Of a DNA stretch of 64,000 bases, positions 25,034-33,871 are shown piece after piece. Position numbers and translations under genes: made by a program. The notes beneath the pieces are model-generated. The model was not told where the DNA came from, made no database searches, and saw nothing but the letters and a program-made list of their open reading frames with translations. How positions within the stretch are numbered: the stretch's first letter is position 1; each line of letters starts with the position of its first letter. The stretch is from Labrenzia sp. VG12 (GTDB lineage: Bacteria > Pseudomonadota > Alphaproteobacteria > Rhizobiales > Stappiaceae), in assembly GCF_002237595.1 (NCBI RefSeq), contig NZ_CP022529.1:1860001-1924000 (forward strand), read 5' to 3'.

Positions 25034-26626
25034 ATGACCAAGTCATCACACCGAGCCGGACATGTTGCTGCAGGCTTTACACTTGCAGCTGCCCTGCTCT
25101 CTTCCGTTTCCATCGCCTCTGCCGCTGAATTGCGCTGGTCTTCGCCGACCGACCCGCAGACAATGGATCCCCACGCCGTCAGCTCCGCACCGGTGCTGGG
25201 CTTCCTGAACAATGTTTATGAAGGCCTTGTCCGGCGCGACAAGGACATGGCCATTGAAGGATCGCTGGCGGAAAGCTGGGAACCGCTTGGTGAGGACGGC
25301 TGGCGCTTCAAGTTGCGTGAAGGCGTCACGTTCCACGACGGGGCCGATTTCACGGCGGAAGACGTGCTGTTTTCCTATGAACGGGCATCCTCGGAAGCGT
25401 CCGACGTCAGTTCCTGGTTCGCTCCGGTGAAGGAAGTCAAGATCGTGGACGATTACACGGTCGACTTCCTGACTCATGCGCCGAACCCGATCTTTCCCGA
25501 CTCCATCGCCAACTTCATGATCCTGGACAAGGGCTGGGCTGAAGCGAATGCTGCGGAACTGCCGGCAAGGGACACGGAAACCTTCGCCACCTTGAACACC
25601 AACGGCACCGGTCCCTTCAAGCTGGCGTCGCGCGAACCGGGTGTGGAAACCGTGCTGGAACCGTTCGACGGCTGGTGGGACGAGAAACAGCACAACCTGA
25701 CAAAGGCGACGTTCCTGCCGATCGCCAACCCGGCAACCGCGGTTTCCGGCCTGCTCAGCGGGCAGGTGGACCTGATCGAACCGGTTCCGGTCCAGGATGT
25801 CAGCCGCATTGAAGATCAGGACGGTCTCACGCTGCACCGGGGCATCGAGGCTCGGGTGATCATGCTGGGCTTTGCCCATGGCCACGACGCCCTGAAATAT
25901 TCCAAGGAAACGGCCGACAAGAACCCGTTTCAGGACGTGAAGGTGCGCACCGCCGTACAGAAGGCGATCAATGCGGAAGCACTGGTCGATAAGATCATGC
26001 GCGGCAATGCGGAAGTCGCCAGCCAGCTGGTCAGCCCGCAGATGAAAGGCTATAGCGCTGCCGCTTCCGATCGCACCGGTTACGATCCCGAAGGGGCAAA
26101 GGCACTGCTGGCGGAAGCCGGTTATCCGGATGGGTTTTCATTCGGTCTCAAATGCCCGAATGACCGCTACATCAACGACGAAGCCCTGTGCAAGGCCATG
26201 GCGGCCCTTCTGACCCAGGCCGGCATGAAAGCCAACCTGAATGCCATGCCGGTCAGGACCTACTGGCCTGAGCTGCGCGCGGGCAATTTCGACATGTATC
26301 TGCTTGGCTGGTCGCCCGGCACATTCGACGCGGAGCACCCGATCCGCTTCCTGGTCACCACCAAGAATGACGAGAAGAAACTCGGCAGCTGGAACTTTGG
26401 CGGCTATTCCAACGCCCGTGTCGATGAACTCCTGCCGCAGATCCAGCGCGAAATCGATCCGGAGAAACGGCAGACCATGCTGGACGAAGTCGCGACAATT
26501 GTCCGCGACGACGTGGTTTATGTGCCCTTGCACATTCAGCCGCTGCTGTGGGGGTCAAAGTCCAATATCGACCTGACACAGCGTGCCGACAATTTCCTGA
26601 TGCTGCGCTGGGTGACGGTGAATTAA
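25034..26626 (+). CDS. Peptide/nickel-type ABC substrate-binding protein (SBP_bac_5), orphan
   Basis: A 530-residue secreted protein with a signal peptide (about residues 1-31, ending ASAAELR). Family blocks include DPQTMDPHAVSSAPVLGFLN, AESWEPLGEDGWRFKLREGV and TAEDVLFSYER, as in DppA-like dipeptide-binding proteins. No permease or ATPase gene is adjacent; it is followed by a strong terminator. It probably feeds a transporter encoded elsewhere. The substrate cannot be told from the sequence. Confidence 0.92.
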   Translation: MTKSSHRAGHVAAGFTLAAALLSSVSIASAAELRWSSPTDPQTMDPHAVSSAPVLGFLNNVYEGLVRRDKDMAIEGSLAESWEPLGEDGWRFKLREGVTFHDGADFTAEDVLFSYERASSEASDVSSWFAPVKEVKIVDDYTVDFLTHAPNPIFPDSIANFMILDKGWAEANAAELPARDTETFATLNTNGTGPFKLASREPGVETVLEPFDGWWDEKQHNLTKATFLPIANPATAVSGLLSGQVDLIEPVPVQDVSRIEDQDGLTLHRGIEARVIMLGFAHGHDALKYSKETADKNPFQDVKVRTAVQKAINAEALVDKIMRGNAEVASQLVSPQMKGYSAAASDRTGYDPEGAKALLAEAGYPDGFSFGLKCPNDRYINDEALCKAMAALLTQAGMKANLNAMPVRTYWPELRAGNFDMYLLGWSPGTFDAEHPIRFLVTTKNDEKKLGSWNFGGYSNARVDELLPQIQREIDPEKRQTMLDEVATIVRDDVVYVPLHIQPLLWGSKSNIDLTQRADNFLMLRWVTVN

Positions 26627-26652
26627 GCCCTCACCGAATACATAACCCGAAG

Positions 26653-26680
26653 AATCGGCGCTTCCGGCGCCGATTTTTTT
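26653..26680 (+). terminator. Rho-independent terminator
   Basis: Perfect stem AATCGGCGC (26653-26661) / GCGCCGATT (26667-26675), loop TTCCG, then a run of T to 26680. Confidence 0.9.
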
Positions 26681-26689
26681 ATCTCGGTA

Positions 26690-26800
26690 GATTTCGCTAG
26701 ATTTTTTCAAATATATCTTCGCTAGTGTTTTTCGTTTTCAGAAATTTCCTGATTTATGTATCTGCCATTTTTTCTTCGAACCGAAATATTTCGAAGAGTT
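26690..26800. promoter_or_regulatory. AT-rich regulatory region of the acidic protein gene
   Basis: TTCGCTAG occurs twice in direct orientation (26693-26700 and 26718-26725), each followed by a T tract, and CTTCGAA (26774-26780) with TTCGAAG (26790-26796) forms an inverted repeat. The stretch is much more AT-rich than its surroundings. These are candidate regulator sites for the gene at 26909. Confidence 0.4.
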
Positions 26801-26908
26801 CATGAAACAAAGTTAAATTGATCGCATCACCTCTGCTCACCAACTCTAGGGCTCCGGACGAAACAAAATTTCAACCGGGCGCAACTTTCGAATTGGAGAG
26901 GAGACAAT

Positions 26909-27988
26909 ATGACCAAGCATCAAGTATTCGGCAACAGCACCCGCATCGACCTGGACACCCTGCTGGACATCGACCTGGAAACCGGCACGACATCGACCAA
27001 AAAAGCCCCTGCCCCTGTACTGCATCTTACGGATCAGGACGGTGACCTTTACATCGCTCCAGTTGCCTCATCCTCCCAGAACCAGGATCTTGCACCGCCG
27101 GGTGACGGCGCTTCCAACGATCTGCCGTTCCTGAACCTCGATCCCTATGATCTCGACGGCAAGGGGAACCTGCTCGGTGGTGAACTGGAAAAAGGCGCAC
27201 AGGGCGGCATCAGCGCCCAGGTTGATTCTTCAAACGCTGCTGGAGAACAGCAACTGGGTTTCGGCCTGGAGATGATGGACTATACGTTCCGCACCTCGGA
27301 GGGAACGCTGGACATAATGACGCTGGCAGAGGAGCGGGCGACCGAAATCAAGTCCAGTTTCTACAATGGCCAGGAAGTTCCCGTCGAATATCAGAGCGGA
27401 CTCATGCACGAGTTCGAAGGCAACTTCTACGACAACCAGTTCAGACAGCTTTACATCGAAATGGCCTCCGAGGTCGGGACAACAATTCAGGCAGAAACCT
27501 TCAATGAACATGGCGACCCGGTCCTGACGGCCTTCGGCCAGGAGCAGATGCTTGAAATCTACGGCGAAGCGTTCGACTACGGGATCGAAGAATTCGAAAT
27601 GGTCTTCGAAATGGCCGTGGAGATCCAGTTGAACGATTTCGGCCAATACGAATTGACGATGTCGGTTCTGTTCGAGGGTGAGATCGTCTATCTGAACGGC
27701 GCTGAACGGGCCTATCATTTTGAGTACGAAACGCCGTTCCCGTTCTACTTTTCAAGCCTCGACGAGATCGAAATCGGCGACCTCCCACAAGGCTTCTACG
27801 AGGAAATTGCCCGTTTCGCCGCCGGCATGGGCGATGCCTGGGACGCGGTCGGAACGATCAGCGATCACCTTGAAGCGGTCTTGCTGCAGTTGCAGGAAGA
27901 CGGACACTATCAGCCGTGGGAAGACGCTGGTCAGGGACTGGAGAACCCCTTCGATTTCAATCTGCCCAATATCGACCCCTTTGCCTGA
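26909..27988 (+). CDS. Acidic protein of unknown function
   Basis: A 359-residue, strongly acidic protein with no cysteine and no signal peptide, starting MTKHQVFGNSTRIDLDTLLD after an excellent ribosome site (GGAGAGGAGACAAT). The N-terminal 120 residues are low-complexity and Asp/Gly/Leu-rich (LNLDPYDLDGKGNLLGGELE). A central region with LDIMTLAEERATEIKSSFYN and VFEMAVEIQLNDFGQYELTM looks folded. The C-terminus is also acidic (ENPFDFNLPNIDPFA). Acidic, Cys-free proteins of this kind are often exported by type I systems, but no RTX repeats or secretion genes are seen. The function is unknown. Confidence 0.8.
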   Translation: MTKHQVFGNSTRIDLDTLLDIDLETGTTSTKKAPAPVLHLTDQDGDLYIAPVASSSQNQDLAPPGDGASNDLPFLNLDPYDLDGKGNLLGGELEKGAQGGISAQVDSSNAAGEQQLGFGLEMMDYTFRTSEGTLDIMTLAEERATEIKSSFYNGQEVPVEYQSGLMHEFEGNFYDNQFRQLYIEMASEVGTTIQAETFNEHGDPVLTAFGQEQMLEIYGEAFDYGIEEFEMVFEMAVEIQLNDFGQYELTMSVLFEGEIVYLNGAERAYHFEYETPFPFYFSSLDEIEIGDLPQGFYEEIARFAAGMGDAWDAVGTISDHLEAVLLQLQEDGHYQPWEDAGQGLENPFDFNLPNIDPFA

Positions 27989-28180
27989 CAAGGTCTGGCC
28001 GTTCCGGGACTGCGGCCGTCCACTGGCGCTACCAGTCACCCTTCCCGCCCCTCGCGCGCAAGTGCGGGGGGCTTCGTTTTCGTGACTTGATTTTGCCCCT
28101 GTCTTCGGCTCATCTGACGCAAAAGCAAATCAGTTTCTGAGATGGCCGCCAGTCGGCCGCCGCGATCACTGGAGCCCAGA

Positions 28181-28567
28181 ATGCCCGTTTCGACACGCCT
28201 CGCCTGCCCCGACAGCTCCGGATTGAAGGCACGTCTGCGCGTCGTGGCAACACTGTCAGCGGCCCTTCTGATGGCCGGCTGCCAATCACAGTTTCAGCAG
28301 CCCTCGGATCTGCTGTTCGCGCCGACCTTCTCAAAAACCCGGCAGAACATTCCCTATACCTACAACACGCCCTACGATTGCCGGACATTCACCGGCAGCG
28401 GCTGGAAGGGCATTGCCAGCGGCAAGGTCAACAATTTCGACCAGACTTACCTGATTTCGCAGGCCGGCTGTTTCAAGACCCAGCAGGAATGCGAAGCCTG
28501 GATCTTCTACATGCGCGGCTATATCGACATCCCGCGTTTCATGCGCTGCAACACCTACACCGCCTAA
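28181..28567 (+). CDS. Small lipoprotein, unknown function
   Basis: A 128-residue protein with a signal peptide and lipobox LLMAGC (Cys near residue 34), so probably anchored to a membrane. The mature domain has four cysteines in a conserved-looking pattern (YDCRTFTGSGWKG; AGCFKTQQECEAWIFYM; RFMRCNTY). The ATG at 28181 has GGAG six bases upstream and is preferred to one further upstream. Its end overlaps the convergent LysR gene by four bases. Confidence 0.75.
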   Translation: MPVSTRLACPDSSGLKARLRVVATLSAALLMAGCQSQFQQPSDLLFAPTFSKTRQNIPYTYNTPYDCRTFTGSGWKGIASGKVNNFDQTYLISQAGCFKTQQECEAWIFYMRGYIDIPRFMRCNTYTA

Positions 28568-29484
28568 AGCCGAAGGCCGCTTTCTGGCACCTCTCCGCGG
28601 AAGATCGGTCGTTCGCTCAGATAGTCGGCGATGTAATCCCGCAGGCACTTTGCACGGGCACTTAACAAGCGACCGGTCGGCCAGACAGCGAAGATATCCC
28701 GCCTTTGGCCCTGCCACCCCGGCAGCACCGGAACGAGGCGGCCAGTTTGCAGGTCCGCCGACAATTCGCTGACGGGCAACAAGGCAAGTCCATGGCCGTC
28801 CGCCGCCAGTTGCCGTGCAAGGCCGATGTCATCGACCGTGATCCTGGCAGAGATGGGGATTCTGGCCTGCTCCCCGCCCGTTGTGTTCTGCAGCTGCCAC
28901 TCCGGCAAGGCAGCCACGCGGATCTGGGCCTGGGACTCGATCTCTGCCGGATCGATCGGCGTACCGGCCTGTTCGAGATAGCCGGGTGACGCAACAAGGA
29001 TGGTCGCTACAGTTCCAAGGCGTTGCTGATACAGGCGTTCATCCGTTTGAGGCCCGGCGCGCAAGGCCAGATCCACCTGGTTGGCCTGAAGATCCTGGTT
29101 CTCGTTGCTCAGTGTCAGCGTCAAACGGATATCCGGATAGGCTTTCAGAAAACCGGACCACATCGGCTGCAGGATACCGACGGAAATATTGGTCGGAGCT
29201 GCGGCCTTCAGGCTGCCCTGCAAGGCAGTTCTGTCGGTGTCCAGGCTGCGAAGCGTTGCCTCCGCATGCTGTACCAGGTCCGCAAAGGCCTCGAAATAGG
29301 CCTGCCCTGCCGATGTCAGGGCAAATTTGCGCGCCGACCGGTGTACAAGCTGCGCTCCGATCCGCTCTTCCAGCTTGCGCAGGCGACGGGTAACGGTTGC
29401 CGGCGGCAGCCCGACCCGATCCGCCGCCGCCTTCAGGCTACGCAGCTGGGCAATCTGCACAAACAGGGCAACATCATCCAACAT
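28564..29484 (-). CDS. LysR-family transcriptional regulator
   Basis: A 306-residue regulator: an N-terminal winged HTH (residues 1-60; LRSLKAAADRVGLPPATVTR) and a LysR effector-binding domain (about 90-290; NISVGILQPMWSGFLKAYPD). It is divergent from the YgiN/DUF2798/RidA-like operon beginning at 29583, whose transcription it probably controls. The 98-base region between contains both promoters. No effector is evident. Confidence 0.94.
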   Translation of the reverse strand: MLDDVALFVQIAQLRSLKAAADRVGLPPATVTRRLRKLEERIGAQLVHRSARKFALTSAGQAYFEAFADLVQHAEATLRSLDTDRTALQGSLKAAAPTNISVGILQPMWSGFLKAYPDIRLTLTLSNENQDLQANQVDLALRAGPQTDERLYQQRLGTVATILVASPGYLEQAGTPIDPAEIESQAQIRVAALPEWQLQNTTGGEQARIPISARITVDDIGLARQLAADGHGLALLPVSELSADLQTGRLVPVLPGWQGQRRDIFAVWPTGRLLSARAKCLRDYIADYLSERPIFRGEVPESGLRL

Positions 29485-29582
29485 GATTTCATTTTCTCAA
29501 TTTAAGCTCTCATTTACGCATATAGATTCTGAAAAGAGCAATCAATATGTCTGCCTTGCACTCACACGCAAAGGAGACCGAC

Positions 29583-29891
29583 ATGACCCGATATTTCATC
29601 AGTGCAGGCATTGAACTTCAGGACGGTGCGGACTTGCGGGAAACCGAAGCCGGACTGCGTGACCTGGCGCTAAAGACGCAGGACGAACCGGACTGCCATC
29701 TGTTCGAGATCCGGCAGAACCGGAAAGATCCGCGGAAATTCACCTTGTGGGAAAGCTGGACCGACAAGAAAGCTCTGGAGGCCCATTTTGAAATGCCACA
29801 CACGAAGGCGTTCCTGGCTCGCAACCTGACCAAGGTCAACTACATCGAGGAACTGTCGGAAATCGGAGCGCTTGAAGCAGTCGATGCCTGA
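29583..29891 (+). CDS. YgiN-type quinol monooxygenase-like (ABM) protein
   Basis: A 102-residue protein of the antibiotic-biosynthesis-monooxygenase fold, with EPDCHLFEIRQNRKDPRKFT and WESWTDKKALEAHFEMPHTK as in E. coli YgiN, which oxidises menadiol-type quinols. AAGGAG sits seven bases before the ATG. It overlaps the next gene by eight bases. The divergent LysR gene probably regulates it. Confidence 0.88.
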   Translation: MTRYFISAGIELQDGADLRETEAGLRDLALKTQDEPDCHLFEIRQNRKDPRKFTLWESWTDKKALEAHFEMPHTKAFLARNLTKVNYIEELSEIGALEAVDA

Positions 29892-30117
29892 CCAGGTCCT
29901 GAAAACCCGGCTGATTGCAGCCCTGTTGATGTCCTTCAGCCTGTCTTTGCTCATGTCCTGCTGGGTGACATTCATCAATCTGGGCCTGACGGAAGCCTTT
30001 GTCACTCAGTGGATGAAGGCTTTTCAGCTGGCCTGGCCAGCGGCTGCGCTCATCGCCTTTTCCCTCGGACCTGCTGTCCAGAAGGCAACAGCTTTCCTGG
30101 TCCAGCGCCTTCCCTGA
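29884..30117 (+). CDS. DUF2798 membrane protein
   Basis: A 77-residue two-helix membrane protein; the first helix (LIAALLMSFSLSLLMSCWVT) and the second (WPAAALIAFSLGPAVQKATA) match DUF2798. The function is unknown. It overlaps the YgiN-like gene upstream by eight bases and is followed 19 bases later by a RidA-family gene, so these three form an operon. Confidence 0.85.
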   Translation: MPDQVLKTRLIAALLMSFSLSLLMSCWVTFINLGLTEAFVTQWMKAFQLAWPAAALIAFSLGPAVQKATAFLVQRLP

Positions 30118-30136
30118 TCTTCAAAAAGGAAGCAAG

Positions 30137-30514
30137 ATGCCTGTCTCCAGACGGAACTTCGAACAGCTTGGCCTGCCGGTCGGGCCCTATGCCCATGCCG
30201 TCGTCCATGGCGATACACTCTATACGTCAGGCTTTACCGCCTTTGGCACGAACGCCCAGACCCTTGACGCCAGGGCCCAGACTGCGGCCGTGCTCGATCA
30301 GCTTGAGGTCATTGCCCAAGAGCACGAGCGCACCTTGCGCGATCTGGTCAAGGTCACCGTTTTTGTCTGCGATCCCGCCGACATTCCCGGCATCCGGACC
30401 GCACTGGCTGAGCGCTATGGTGACGCCGTTCCCGCCAGTTCACTGGTCATGGTTTCCGGCCTGTTCGCGCCAGAGCTCCGTGTCGAAATCGAGGCCGTGA
30501 TTGCCATGCCCTAA
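30137..30514 (+). CDS. RidA-family (Rid/YER057c/UK114) protein lacking the canonical arginine
   Basis: A 125-residue YjgF/RidA-fold protein with GLPVGPYAHAVVHGDTLYTS, DLVKVTVFVCD and VEIEAVI. Archetypal RidA deaminates 2-aminoacrylate using an arginine in PAR near the C-terminus; here the motif is VPASS, so that arginine is missing. It therefore probably belongs to another Rid subgroup without 2-aminoacrylate deaminase activity. It ends the LysR-divergent operon. A ribosome site (AAGGAAGC) precedes the ATG. Confidence 0.88.
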   Translation: MPVSRRNFEQLGLPVGPYAHAVVHGDTLYTSGFTAFGTNAQTLDARAQTAAVLDQLEVIAQEHERTLRDLVKVTVFVCDPADIPGIRTALAERYGDAVPASSLVMVSGLFAPELRVEIEAVIAMP

Positions 30515-30766
30515 GCCGAAGACATGCCTCTACAGGCCAAAAACGGAACAGCAGCCAGGAACGGAACAGGAAAACCCGCTGGCTCGTCAGCTGAATTCAT
30601 CTTTCGTTGACGCTGGTTGAAAACTTGCGGGGTTTTGCAAGAAAACGTGAAGCCCCGCGCTTGATCAGCAATACACCCGCCCTACAACCTGTGTTAGGCT
30701 GGATTTGATTAAAAAGATAACTGTGCACGGGCAATGCGACCCAAAAAACAAAAAAACAGCAACTGA

Positions 30767-30792
30767 CCACCTGCTTGCAGGTGGTTTTGTTT
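30767..30792 (+). terminator. Rho-independent terminator, possibly of a small RNA
   Basis: Perfect stem CCACCTGC (30767-30774) / GCAGGTGG (30777-30784) followed by TTTTGTTT. It lies about 250 bases after the RidA-like gene, with no gene between, so it may end an unannotated transcript. Confidence 0.7.
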
Positions 30793-30805
30793 GAGGCACC
30801 CCTGA

Positions 30806-31297
30806 TCAGTCTCCCAAGCTTTTTCTAAAGAACACGGTCTCAGAGATCGGCGTGTCGTAATAGGCTCCGACCTCTTCAAACCCCGCTGCTCTGTAGAGTT
30901 TGATTGCCCCTGTCATCGTCGGCAGCGTGTCGAGCAACATGTCGCTGTAGCCGGCCGTTTCTGCAGCTTCCAGAACAGCCGAAACAAGCCCGGCGCCGAC
31001 GCCACGCCCCCGCCCTTCCGGCAGAACGTAAAGCCGCTTCATCTCGCAGGCACCGGCGTCGCCGAACGGGCGCAGCGCCACGCAGCCCAGAACCGCACCC
31101 GCCCCATTCTTGGCCAGAAACAGCCCGCCCGCCGGCGGTGCATATTTGCCTGGCAGTCCGGCCAGCTCTTCTTCGAAGCCCTGATAGCTGAGGTCGATCG
31201 CCAGCCAGTCGACATAGGCCCGGAACAGGGACCGGATGGTCTCCAGATCCTCCTCCCTGTCGGCCTGGCGGATGGAAAACGTCGGCGAGCCGGTCAT
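30806..31297 (-). CDS. GNAT-family N-acetyltransferase
   Basis: A 163-residue protein with the GNAT acetyl-CoA-binding signature LYVLPEGRGRGVGAGLV (about residues 88-104) and the later strand GYSDMLLDTLPTM. The target (small molecule or protein) is unknown. It is 29 bases from the dihaem cytochrome gene on the same strand and may be the last gene of that transcription unit. Confidence 0.88.
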   Translation of the reverse strand: MTGSPTFSIRQADREEDLETIRSLFRAYVDWLAIDLSYQGFEEELAGLPGKYAPPAGGLFLAKNGAGAVLGCVALRPFGDAGACEMKRLYVLPEGRGRGVGAGLVSAVLEAAETAGYSDMLLDTLPTMTGAIKLYRAAGFEEVGAYYDTPISETVFFRKSLGD

Positions 31298-31326
31298 GTG
31301 GCAGCTATATCCAAATTCGCTTGATC

Positions 31327-32259
31327 TCAGTTATTGGCAGGGACGACAGCCGGGATGGCCTTCAGATAGGCTGCAATTGCCTCGCGGTCGCTTGCCGGCA
31401 GCCGCGCCATGTTTTCCTGAACATGCACCATCTCACCACCGACGGAATCATAATCCGGCGTAAAGCCGCTCTCCAGATAATAGGCAATGTCGGCTGCGCT
31501 CCAGCTGCCAAAACCACCGTCGACCGGAGTGATGTCCGGAATGCGCCCCTCTCCTGTGGGTGCCGGCGCCCCCCCGAGCCAGCTGCCGAGGATCAGCCCG
31601 CCGGCGAAGTCACGCGGCGTATGGCATTCTCCGCAATGACCAGGGCCTTCAACCAGATAACGCCCCCGCGCCCAGACGGCCGGGTCGACTTCGGCGGTCC
31701 CGACCGGTGCAGATACGACCGGATCTGGATCCAGGAACATGCGCTTCCACAAACCGAGACCACGTCTGATGTTGAAGGGAAAACCGAGTTCATGATCGGC
31801 GGCCTTGCCCGAGACGGCCGGCAGGGTTTTCAGAAAGGCATAAAGATCGCCAAGGTCTTCGCCGCTCATTCTGGCATAGGACGTATAGGGAAACGACGGA
31901 TAGAGGTTCTGTCCGTCCGGTGAAGTGCCATGGGTCATGGCGTTGGCAAAATCGATCAGCGACCAGGCACCGATACCATCTGCCTCGCTGGCAGAGATGT
32001 TCGGGGCCACGAAGGTGCCGAAGGGCGTATCCAGCCGAAGCCCACCGCCCAACTCCAGAAGTGCATCTCCTTCTGCGCCCTTGGCCGCGTGGCAGGAGGC
32101 GCAGCCCCCTGCCCAGAACACCAGCTCACCCTTCTCAGGATCACCGGCCTTCAAGGCCGATGCCTCAGCGTCGGACATGCGCGTCGGTGCAGAGAGGAGC
32201 CAGCCGACACCGGCGGCGATCACGCCGAACAGAATGAGGACTATGATCGCCTTTTTCAA
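31327..32259 (-). CDS. Membrane-anchored dihaem cytochrome c
   Basis: A 310-residue protein with an N-terminal hydrophobic anchor (residues 4-22) and two CxxCH haem sites: CASCH (C53-H57) and CGECH (C209-H213). Each lies in its own cytochrome c domain, with distal-ligand methionines plausible in SYARMSGED and EMVHVQENM. It resembles c-type subunits that pass electrons from periplasmic dehydrogenases to oxidases. The cytochrome c' gene lies 56 bases upstream on the same strand, so the two are probably cotranscribed. Confidence 0.9.
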   Translation of the reverse strand: MKKAIIVLILFGVIAAGVGWLLSAPTRMSDAEASALKAGDPEKGELVFWAGGCASCHAAKGAEGDALLELGGGLRLDTPFGTFVAPNISASEADGIGAWSLIDFANAMTHGTSPDGQNLYPSFPYTSYARMSGEDLGDLYAFLKTLPAVSGKAADHELGFPFNIRRGLGLWKRMFLDPDPVVSAPVGTAEVDPAVWARGRYLVEGPGHCGECHTPRDFAGGLILGSWLGGAPAPTGEGRIPDITPVDGGFGSWSAADIAYYLESGFTPDYDSVGGEMVHVQENMARLPASDREAIAAYLKAIPAVVPANN

Positions 32260-32314
32260 AGGACCTCTCCAGGTGTCATGATGAAATCACCGGAAAGTCG
32301 GGACTGATTTCCGG

Positions 32315-32776
32315 TCAGTTCTTCTTACGGTAAGTCTCGTGACAGGATTTGCAAGTGCCGAAGACAGGACCCATGGCGGCTTTGAATGCGTCCAGATCGG
32401 CAGGACCGGATTTACCGGACGCTTCCATGGCCTTGCTCGCAGCAGCCGCAAACTTGGCAAGTTCGGCAGAGAAACCGTCTGCATTTTCCCAGATCGCCGG
32501 GGCAGCACCTGTGTTACCCTGGTCGGAGCCGGCCGGGAAGAAGTCCCCGAAGGTCGCGGCAGCCGCGTTCATGGTCGCGATGGCAGCCTTGCCGGCTGCA
32601 GGATTGTAATCGATCTCGCCCTTCATCATGCCGCCGCCAAGTCCGGCAGCCGCGCCAACCGACGCCATGACGGCTTGCCGGGCTGCAACGGGATCATCAG
32701 CGGCCTGGGCCGTGAAACCGGCAACACCAAGGCCCGCGGCCAAACCGATCACTGCAATCTTCTGAAAAATGCGCAT
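32315..32776 (-). CDS. Cytochrome c'
   Basis: A 153-residue periplasmic cytochrome c'-type protein with a signal peptide (residues 1-24, ending AQAAD) and the single C-terminal haem motif CKSCH (C142-H146). The helical bundle with FPAGSDQGNTGAAPAIWEN is typical. Cytochromes c' bind NO and are associated with nitrosative stress resistance. The ATG at 32776 follows GGGAG by six bases. It precedes the dihaem cytochrome gene. Confidence 0.93.
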   Translation of the reverse strand: MRIFQKIAVIGLAAGLGVAGFTAQAADDPVAARQAVMASVGAAAGLGGGMMKGEIDYNPAAGKAAIATMNAAAATFGDFFPAGSDQGNTGAAPAIWENADGFSAELAKFAAAASKAMEASGKSGPADLDAFKAAMGPVFGTCKSCHETYRKKN

Positions 32777-32922
32777 GTAGTTCTCCCTCTCGCAAACAAG
32801 GCGATCAAAGGCGCGTCGCGTCTTCGCGCCAAGGGGAGTACAGCGCATTTGCCTGCGGTGCGCTAAATCACGGTCCCGTGAACACGCTCGCAAAAATGTA
32901 ACAAGGTGTATGCCCGGATAGG

Positions 32923-32952
32923 AAAAGGCCCCGGCTCGTCTGAACCGGGGCC
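32923..32952 (-). terminator. Terminator of sodB
   Basis: On the minus strand GGCCCCGG (32952-32945), a 10-base loop and CCGGGGCC (32934-32927) are followed by TTTTCC. Confidence 0.85.
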
Positions 32953-32977
32953 CCTGATTTCGCGAAATCCGGCAAAA

Positions 32978-33577
32978 TTATTTTGCGGCTTCGTACATCT
33001 CCAGGACGTAGTCCCAGTTGACCATGTTGTCGATGAAAGCTTCCAGATACTTCGGACGCGCGTTGCGGTAGTCGATGTAGTAGGAATGCTCCCAGACATC
33101 GCAGCCGAGGATCGGCGCCGCGCCGTGAACCAGCGGATTTTCTCCGTTCGGCGTTTTCATGATTTCAAGCTTGCCGTCCTTGACTGCCAGCCAGGCCCAA
33201 CCGGAACCGAACTGACCGATACCGGCGGCAATGAAGTCGGCACGGAACTTGTCGTAGCCACCCAGATCGCTGTCGATCGCAGAGGCCAGAACGCCCGGCA
33301 GCGACGTGCCGCCACCGTCCTTCTTCATCCACTTCCAGAAATGAATGTGGTTGTAGTGCTGACCGGCATTGTTGAACAGCGGCGCGTTCTTGCCGTAGCT
33401 CTCCTTGACGATCTCTTCCAGAGACTTGCCTTCCAGGCCACTGCCGGCGAGCAGCTCGTTGCCTTTGGTGACATAGGCCTGATGGTGCTTGTCGTGGTGA
33501 AACTCAAGCGTTTCGGCAGACATGTAGGGTGCCAACGCGTCATAAGCATACGGCAGGTCAGGCAATTCGAAAGACAT
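32978..33577 (-). CDS. sodB: Superoxide dismutase, Fe/Mn type
   Basis: A 199-residue enzyme that converts superoxide to H2O2 and O2 in the cytoplasm. Metal ligands are in LEFHHDKHHQAY (His near residue 27), the NHIHFW block, and the Asp and His of LGCDVWEHSYYIDY. The glutamine in NNAGQHYNH favours the iron or cambialistic type. The ATG at 33577 has GAGGAG seven bases upstream. It is not organised with other genes. Confidence 0.96.
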   Translation of the reverse strand: MSFELPDLPYAYDALAPYMSAETLEFHHDKHHQAYVTKGNELLAGSGLEGKSLEEIVKESYGKNAPLFNNAGQHYNHIHFWKWMKKDGGGTSLPGVLASAIDSDLGGYDKFRADFIAAGIGQFGSGWAWLAVKDGKLEIMKTPNGENPLVHGAAPILGCDVWEHSYYIDYRNARPKYLEAFIDNMVNWDYVLEMYEAAK

Positions 33578-33871
33578 GACAATCTCCTCAATGGGTCTGG
33601 GACCAGCGGCCGGGCAAAACGCCCAAACAGACCGCGTCGAGCGGCAAAATAGGATCGCCAAGGCCGGTCGGCAAGCGGCGATCGTCAAAATAAAGAAATT
33701 TTTTTCTTTTCAAAACACACCTTCGACAGAAAGCGGGGCAATTGACCTGTTCGCCGCCCTCTTTCCCAAGTCTTGGCTGCAAGCAGACGATAAACTCAAC
33801 CATTTGGTTGACTATTATCCGCTTCATCGGTACATTTCCGAAGGTTGGACAACAGCAAGCCGGGGGCAAAG
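33578..33871. other. Divergent intergenic region, sodB / DUF1761
   Basis: About 290 bases. It must contain the sodB promoter; near 33690-33715 there is an A/T run with a near-palindrome AAAGAAATTTTTTTCTTT. No gene is seen. Confidence 0.3.

Noticed and set aside
26690..26800. CRISPR-like direct repeats
   Set aside because: Only two 8-base copies of TTCGCTAG with a short spacer; not an array.
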